From the NCBI RefSeq assembly GCF_000721105.1, contig NZ_JOEV01000014.1, positions 62,001 to 126,000 of the forward strand: 64,000 nucleotides of DNA, given 5' to 3'. The DNA comes from Streptomyces cellulosae. Its GTDB lineage: Bacteria; Actinomycetota; Actinomycetes; Streptomycetales; Streptomycetaceae. Shown piece after piece: positions 62,526 to 64,000 of this stretch. A model generated the notes under the pieces. The model saw nothing but the letters and a program-made list of their open reading frames with translations, was not told the DNA's origin and made no database searches. A program made the translations under genes and the position numbers. Position 1 is the stretch's first letter. The number at the start of each line of letters is the position of its first letter.

Positions 62526-62768
62526 GTGCGCAGGTTCAAGAAGGTCATGCTGGCCACGAGCGTTCTCAGTGGTGTCGGTCTGGCGACTGCCGGGGCTGCA
62601 CAGGCTGCCTGTGATGATGAGGTGCCCCACACCGCCGTCGACAATGCGCAGTATCTGCATTGTGAACAGGAATTCACCTCCCTGGTCACGATCAATGCGC
62701 CGATCACCGTCCTCGGCGACAACAACCAGAACATCGGAAACTTCTGCACGGTGCTCGGTTCCGAGTAG
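62526..62768 (+). CDS. Small two-cysteine exported protein, divergent paralogue 6 of 6
   Basis: An 80-residue exported protein. Signal peptide RRFKKVMLATSVLSGVGLA, cleavage near QAA. The mature part ACDDEVPHTAVDNAQYLHC, EQEFTSLVTINAPITVLGDN, NQNIGNFCTVLGSE keeps AVDNxQ, CEQEF and NIGNFCTV but lacks GGHDYD. Three cysteines rather than two, so an extra free Cys or a different pairing. Start: GTG at 62526 with GGAGA five bases upstream. It lacks the conserved leader of the other copies and is probably the oldest duplicate. Confidence 0.75.
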   Translation: MRRFKKVMLATSVLSGVGLATAGAAQAACDDEVPHTAVDNAQYLHCEQEFTSLVTINAPITVLGDNNQNIGNFCTVLGSE

Positions 62769-62810
62769 TGATTGGGCGGCCTTCCAGGTTGGTCTGAATA
62801 TCCTCATACA

Positions 62811-62840
62811 GTCAGCGGTCGTCCCCGGACGGCCGCTGAC
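62811..62840 (+). terminator. Terminator after paralogue 6
   Basis: GTCAGCGGTCGTCC and GGACGGCCGCTGAC pair over 13-14 bases with a two-base loop, 42 bases after the stop codon. Confidence 0.7.
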
Positions 62841-63059
62841 TCGTTTCCGGAGACTCTCCTTCCTTGCGACTTCACTCCAACTATCGTCCGATCAATGCAA
62901 TTCACATCAACGGCGCCTCTGGGCCACATGGATGAAATCCTGCGGAGAGTAGCCCGGAAGAGTGTCAGCTGCTTGTTGAGCCGTTTCCCGCTGATGCACC
63001 ATCGATTCCGTCCATCTGCTGAAGATGATGTGAGTCGCGCCGGACCTCGGGAGGAAAAT

Positions 63060-63320
63060 GTGAGCAATGCGATCATCTTGCCGCGTTGTCCGGAGACAGG
63101 GAAAGCGTCGTTCCCCACGGAATCAGAGGCGAGGAACTGGCTGGTCAAGCAGCCGCTGCTGGACAGGATCCCCGACCGCATCTACCGATGCTCGGACTGC
63201 CGCTACTGGCACTTCACCGGGTCTCACCACTGGACCAGCCAGAAGATCAAGTGGCAACGAAACTACGGCAGGCGTGACGTCGCTTCCCGGCGCAACGGCA
63301 GGAAGCGGGGCAGGAACTGA
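63060..63320 (+). CDS. Small zinc-ribbon-like protein
   Basis: An 86-residue basic protein with CPETGK (start of a CPxTGK knuckle), SEARNWLVKQPLLDRIPDR, then YRCSDCRYWHFTGSHHWT, giving a CxxC pair and histidines that could hold zinc, and an Arg/Lys-rich tail (RRDVASRRNGRKRGRN) suited to nucleic acid binding. Function unknown. Start: GTG at 63060 with GGGAGG upstream; the frame is open to 62772 but that part shows no domain. Codon use and GC content here are less extreme than in the left half of the window. Confidence 0.65.
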   Translation: MSNAIILPRCPETGKASFPTESEARNWLVKQPLLDRIPDRIYRCSDCRYWHFTGSHHWTSQKIKWQRNYGRRDVASRRNGRKRGRN

Positions 63321-63462
63321 CGAGTGGTCAGTGCGCTCCCCTCTCTCCTCGCAGCGGCAGGGAACGTCCCCGCGAGCAGGGCACCTTCAGCAGCAGGACC
63401 TTGTGCCCGCCCCGAAGCCCGGGTCGGCTTTTCCCACTTCTTCGACCAGAAAGACGACTAGA

Positions 63463-64000
63463 TTGCGACAGAACCTGAGCAAGGGAATGGTCGTGGCCGG
63501 CGCTGCGACGAGCATCCTGTCGCTGTACGTCATCCCGGCGTTCGCGAGTGCGCAGACGGACGGGCCCCTGGAGGGGACGCTCGGCGCCCTGTCCGGCGCC
63601 AGCGCCCCTGACCTGCCGGTGAGCGATCCCGCGAACGCCTGCCCGGCATCCGTCGGAGTGAGCGCCGACCCGTCCGTGGGGAAGCCCTGCAACAGCGTTG
63701 CCGACTCTCGAGCGGCGCACGGTGCCGCCCATGCCTCTGCCCCCAAGGGGCGGGACAGCTCCGCCGGTTACGGCGACGACGACAGTGGCTCGGGCGGCGG
63801 CGTCGGTCAGATTGACGACCGCCAGGGCGCCGGCGACTCGCTCGGTGGCGTCCTCGGTCCTGGTGACCCCGGGAACCCGCTCGGTGGCGTCCTCGGTCAC
63901 GGTGACGGTGACGGTGGCGACTGGGATTACGACGAGCCCGGCCAGGGTGGTGACTGGGACTACGACCCCGGCCAGGGCGACGAATCCGGCTATGGTGACG
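63463..64000 (+). CDS. Chaplin-like exported protein, N-terminal part
   Basis: An open frame of 179 codons running off the right edge. Start TTG (63463) gives RQNLSKGMVVAGAATSILSL, strikingly like the N-termini of Streptomyces long chaplins, then a cleavage region at AFASAQ. The expected chaplin core (C-G-N-T-V..NPAFGN-x-C) is degenerate: NACPASVGVSADPSVGKPCN keeps two cysteines 17 apart and a DP/NP-x-x-G element. After about residue 95 the chain is Gly/Asp/Ser-rich with repeats LGGVLG, GDWDYD and PGQG. A sortase signal may lie beyond the edge. TTG lacks a good ribosome binding site; an ATG at 63487 is an alternative. Confidence 0.6.
   Translation, partial: MRQNLSKGMVVAGAATSILSLYVIPAFASAQTDGPLEGTLGALSGASAPDLPVSDPANACPASVGVSADPSVGKPCNSVADSRAAHGAAHASAPKGRDSSAGYGDDDSGSGGGVGQIDDRQGAGDSLGGVLGPGDPGNPLGGVLGHGDGDGGDWDYDEPGQGGDWDYDPGQGDESGYGD

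Noticed and set aside
59695..62768. Rodlin or canonical chaplin identity for the six small proteins
   Set aside because: The rodlin core and the chaplin C-G-N-x-V...NPAFGN-x-C pattern are absent; only size, export and two cysteines agree.
62772..63059. Long N-terminal extension of the zinc-ribbon protein
   Set aside because: The extension covers a terminator hairpin and has no domain; GTG at 63060 has a strong ribosome binding site.

Overview
The window is very GC-rich (roughly 70% by eye), uses GTG and ATG starts with GGAGG-type ribosome binding sites, and has many 4-base GTGA/ATGA gene overlaps. Its gene families (acyl-CoA carboxylase, LacI and PucR regulators, Tat-exported hydrolases, a RbsC-RbsB fusion, chaplin-like N-terminus) point to a Streptomyces chromosome. 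From memory, the order acyl-CoA carboxylase/acyl-CoA dehydrogenase, agmatinase-like, GH3, ribose operon, recD-like, citrate synthase runs parallel to the Streptomyces coelicolor SCO2776-to-SCO2716 interval; this was not checked by alignment. No tRNA, rRNA, insertion sequence, prophage or CRISPR array was seen.

Layout. 1-3.4 kb: leucine/acyl-CoA catabolism (carboxylase beta subunit start, TetR repressor, acyl-CoA dehydrogenase, thioesterase). 3.4-4.3 kb: a phosphatase-family protein. 4.3-10.2 kb: a PucR regulator divergent from a symporter, a ureohydrolase and a TPP decarboxylase, which together look like an arginine transaminase-type route. 10.2-25.3 kb: secreted nuclease, serine hydrolase, phytase-like esterase, a fused ABC exporter, an S37 peptidase, a GH3 N-acetylglucosaminidase, and assorted acetyltransferase, isomerase and monooxygenase genes. 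25.5-30.1 kb: a LacI regulator divergent from a three-gene uncharacterised sugar/polyol operon. 30.2-32.6 kb: two GNATs, a candidate small RNA, and a DinB-like protein. 32.7-38.7 kb: a ribose operon rbsR-A-CB-K-D read leftward, with rbsA frameshifted and rbsC fused to rbsB. 38.8-42.6 kb: RecD2 helicase and citrate synthase. 43.3-47 kb: a copper chaperone behind a CsoR-type box, an alcohol dehydrogenase, GNAT, a small HTH protein, and an AraC regulator. 47-54.2 kb: a myo-inositol catabolic cluster (iolE-like divergent from iolC, an aldolase, iolB, iolD, iolA/mmsA). 54.3-57.9 kb: an unusual alpha/beta-hydrolase fused to an ABC ATPase, plus its permease. 58-59.5 kb: a von Willebrand A lipoprotein.

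The most striking part is 59.6-64 kb. It holds six tandem paralogues of a small exported protein (80-86 residues, two cysteines, invariant NIGNFCTV near the C-terminus). At least four copies have near-identical upstream blocks, and three are followed by related long hairpins whose stems show compensatory changes. They lie beside a small zinc-ribbon-like gene and the start of a chaplin-like exported protein that runs off the window. I could not assign the paralogues to a known family; they are not rodlins or canonical chaplins, although the location and size suggest a surface-layer or aerial-hypha role.

How genes work together: a TetR box pair plus a third related site link the carboxylase, regulator and acyl-CoA dehydrogenase. 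A GTCTGGACAA motif shared by the dehydrogenase operon promoter (26.76 kb) and the iol promoter (47.99 kb) suggests these two polyol clusters are co-regulated; the iol cluster here has no inositol dehydrogenase of its own. Three secretion- or RNA-associated sites share a CAACC-N17/18-GTC layout resembling ECF sigma promoters.
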